This document shows, in pieces, positions 63,909 to 64,000 of a stretch of DNA of 64,000 bases. Position 1 is the first letter of the stretch, and each line of letters opens with the position of its first letter. The notes under the pieces are model-generated. The model worked only from the letters and a program-made list of their open reading frames with translations, did not search any database and was not told the DNA's origin. This DNA comes from an uncultured Lachnospiraceae bacterium (lineage in GTDB: Bacteria > Bacillota > Clostridia > Lachnospirales > Lachnospiraceae), in NCBI GenBank assembly GCA_910588825.1, contig CAJURF010000002.1, positions 1-64,000 of the forward strand, given 5' to 3'. A program made the position numbers and the translations under genes.

Positions 63909-64000
63909 ATGGATAAGCTGGCAGAGGCCAGGCGGGTATTTGACATTGAGATAGAGGCCCTGGAAAAGACGAGAGATGCTCTGGATGATACGTTTGTACA
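63909..64000 (+). CDS. arabinose-5-phosphate isomerase (KpsF/GutQ type), N-terminal end
   Basis: The window ends 30 codons into an ORF that starts at ATG 63909 after AGGAGGGG. The visible sequence, with ARRVFDIEIEALEKTRDALDD followed by TFV, matches the N-terminal helix of KpsF/GutQ/KdsD sugar isomerases. It would convert ribulose-5-phosphate to arabinose-5-phosphate, the substrate of KdsA. Only the first part is available, so the call rests on this helix and the neighbour. Confidence 0.65.
   Translation, partial: MDKLAEARRVFDIEIEALEKTRDALDDTFV

Noticed and set aside
1..64000. CRISPR arrays, rRNA and tRNA genes
   Set aside because: No regularly spaced repeats, no rRNA segments and no tRNA cloverleaf sequence were recognised by reading; a tRNAscan or CRISPR search was not possible.

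Overview
The window looks like a chromosome segment of a Clostridia species, most likely a Lachnospiraceae gut bacterium (inference). Supporting signs are strong AGGAGG-type ribosome binding sites with many GTG and TTG starts, ribose-type and polar amino acid ABC transporters, an FMN-riboswitch rib operon, a LysM lysozyme, CDP-glycerol polymer (teichoic-acid-like) genes and large amounts of UbiD and MtaA-like anaerobic chemistry. No rRNA, tRNA or CRISPR array was seen.

0-9.2 kb is a catabolic operon: a frameshifted SDR at the left edge, two zinc dehydrogenases, an intact SDR, a three-part RbsABC-type transporter with a lipoprotein receptor, and a transketolase split into two subunits. It suggests import of a sugar or polyol, oxidation, and two-carbon transfer. 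9.2-18.6 kb is a second, unusual metabolic cluster: a UGSC-like protein of unknown function, a FAD oxidoreductase, UbiX, an iron alcohol dehydrogenase, a UbiD decarboxylase, a UroD/MtaA-type protein and an aldehyde dehydrogenase, mostly with overlapping or touching genes. It encodes its own prenyl-FMN cofactor enzyme and probably forms an undescribed anaerobic pathway. Hairpin repeats with conserved loop and flanks but changing, still complementary arms interrupt it; another copy lies at 44.3 kb.

18.6-35.1 kb is an AT-rich accessory island. It holds a VapBC module with a frameshifted toxin, a RelA/SpoT-type alarmone synthetase overlapping a small conserved partner, and a tightly coupled three-gene operon made of a probable ADP-ribosyltransferase, an unknown 175-residue protein and a 1145-residue reverse transcriptase fused to an HD hydrolase domain. 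This last operon is the best candidate for a new (probably antiphage) system. It is followed by a DUF1703-type ATPase/nuclease, a chloramphenicol acetyltransferase-like gene and a run of decayed genes (GNAT, IS91 transposase, tyrosine recombinase, a LytTR/DUF3021 chimera, a 5'-truncated surface protein), nearly all damaged by short deletions.

35-48.4 kb is housekeeping-like: a GH13 glucosidase with an odd acidic tail, a chemoreceptor with a CZB-like sensor, a GH25-LysM lysozyme, a LacI regulator, a polar amino acid ABC transporter and ribD-ribE-ribBA-ribH, with promoter, FMN riboswitch and terminator all visible.

48.6-64 kb is a surface polysaccharide locus: sulfotransferase-like protein, Hpt protein, undecaprenyl-phosphate sugar transferase, glycosyltransferase, CDP-glycerol polymerases, DUF115 proteins (separate and fused versions), a TagGH-type exporter, TagD, a membrane-anchored repeat protein, and a complete-looking Kdo set (KdsC-like phosphatase, CMP-sugar synthetase, KdsA, start of KdsD). 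Kdo enzymes beside glycerol-phosphate polymer genes are unexpected for a Gram-positive lineage.
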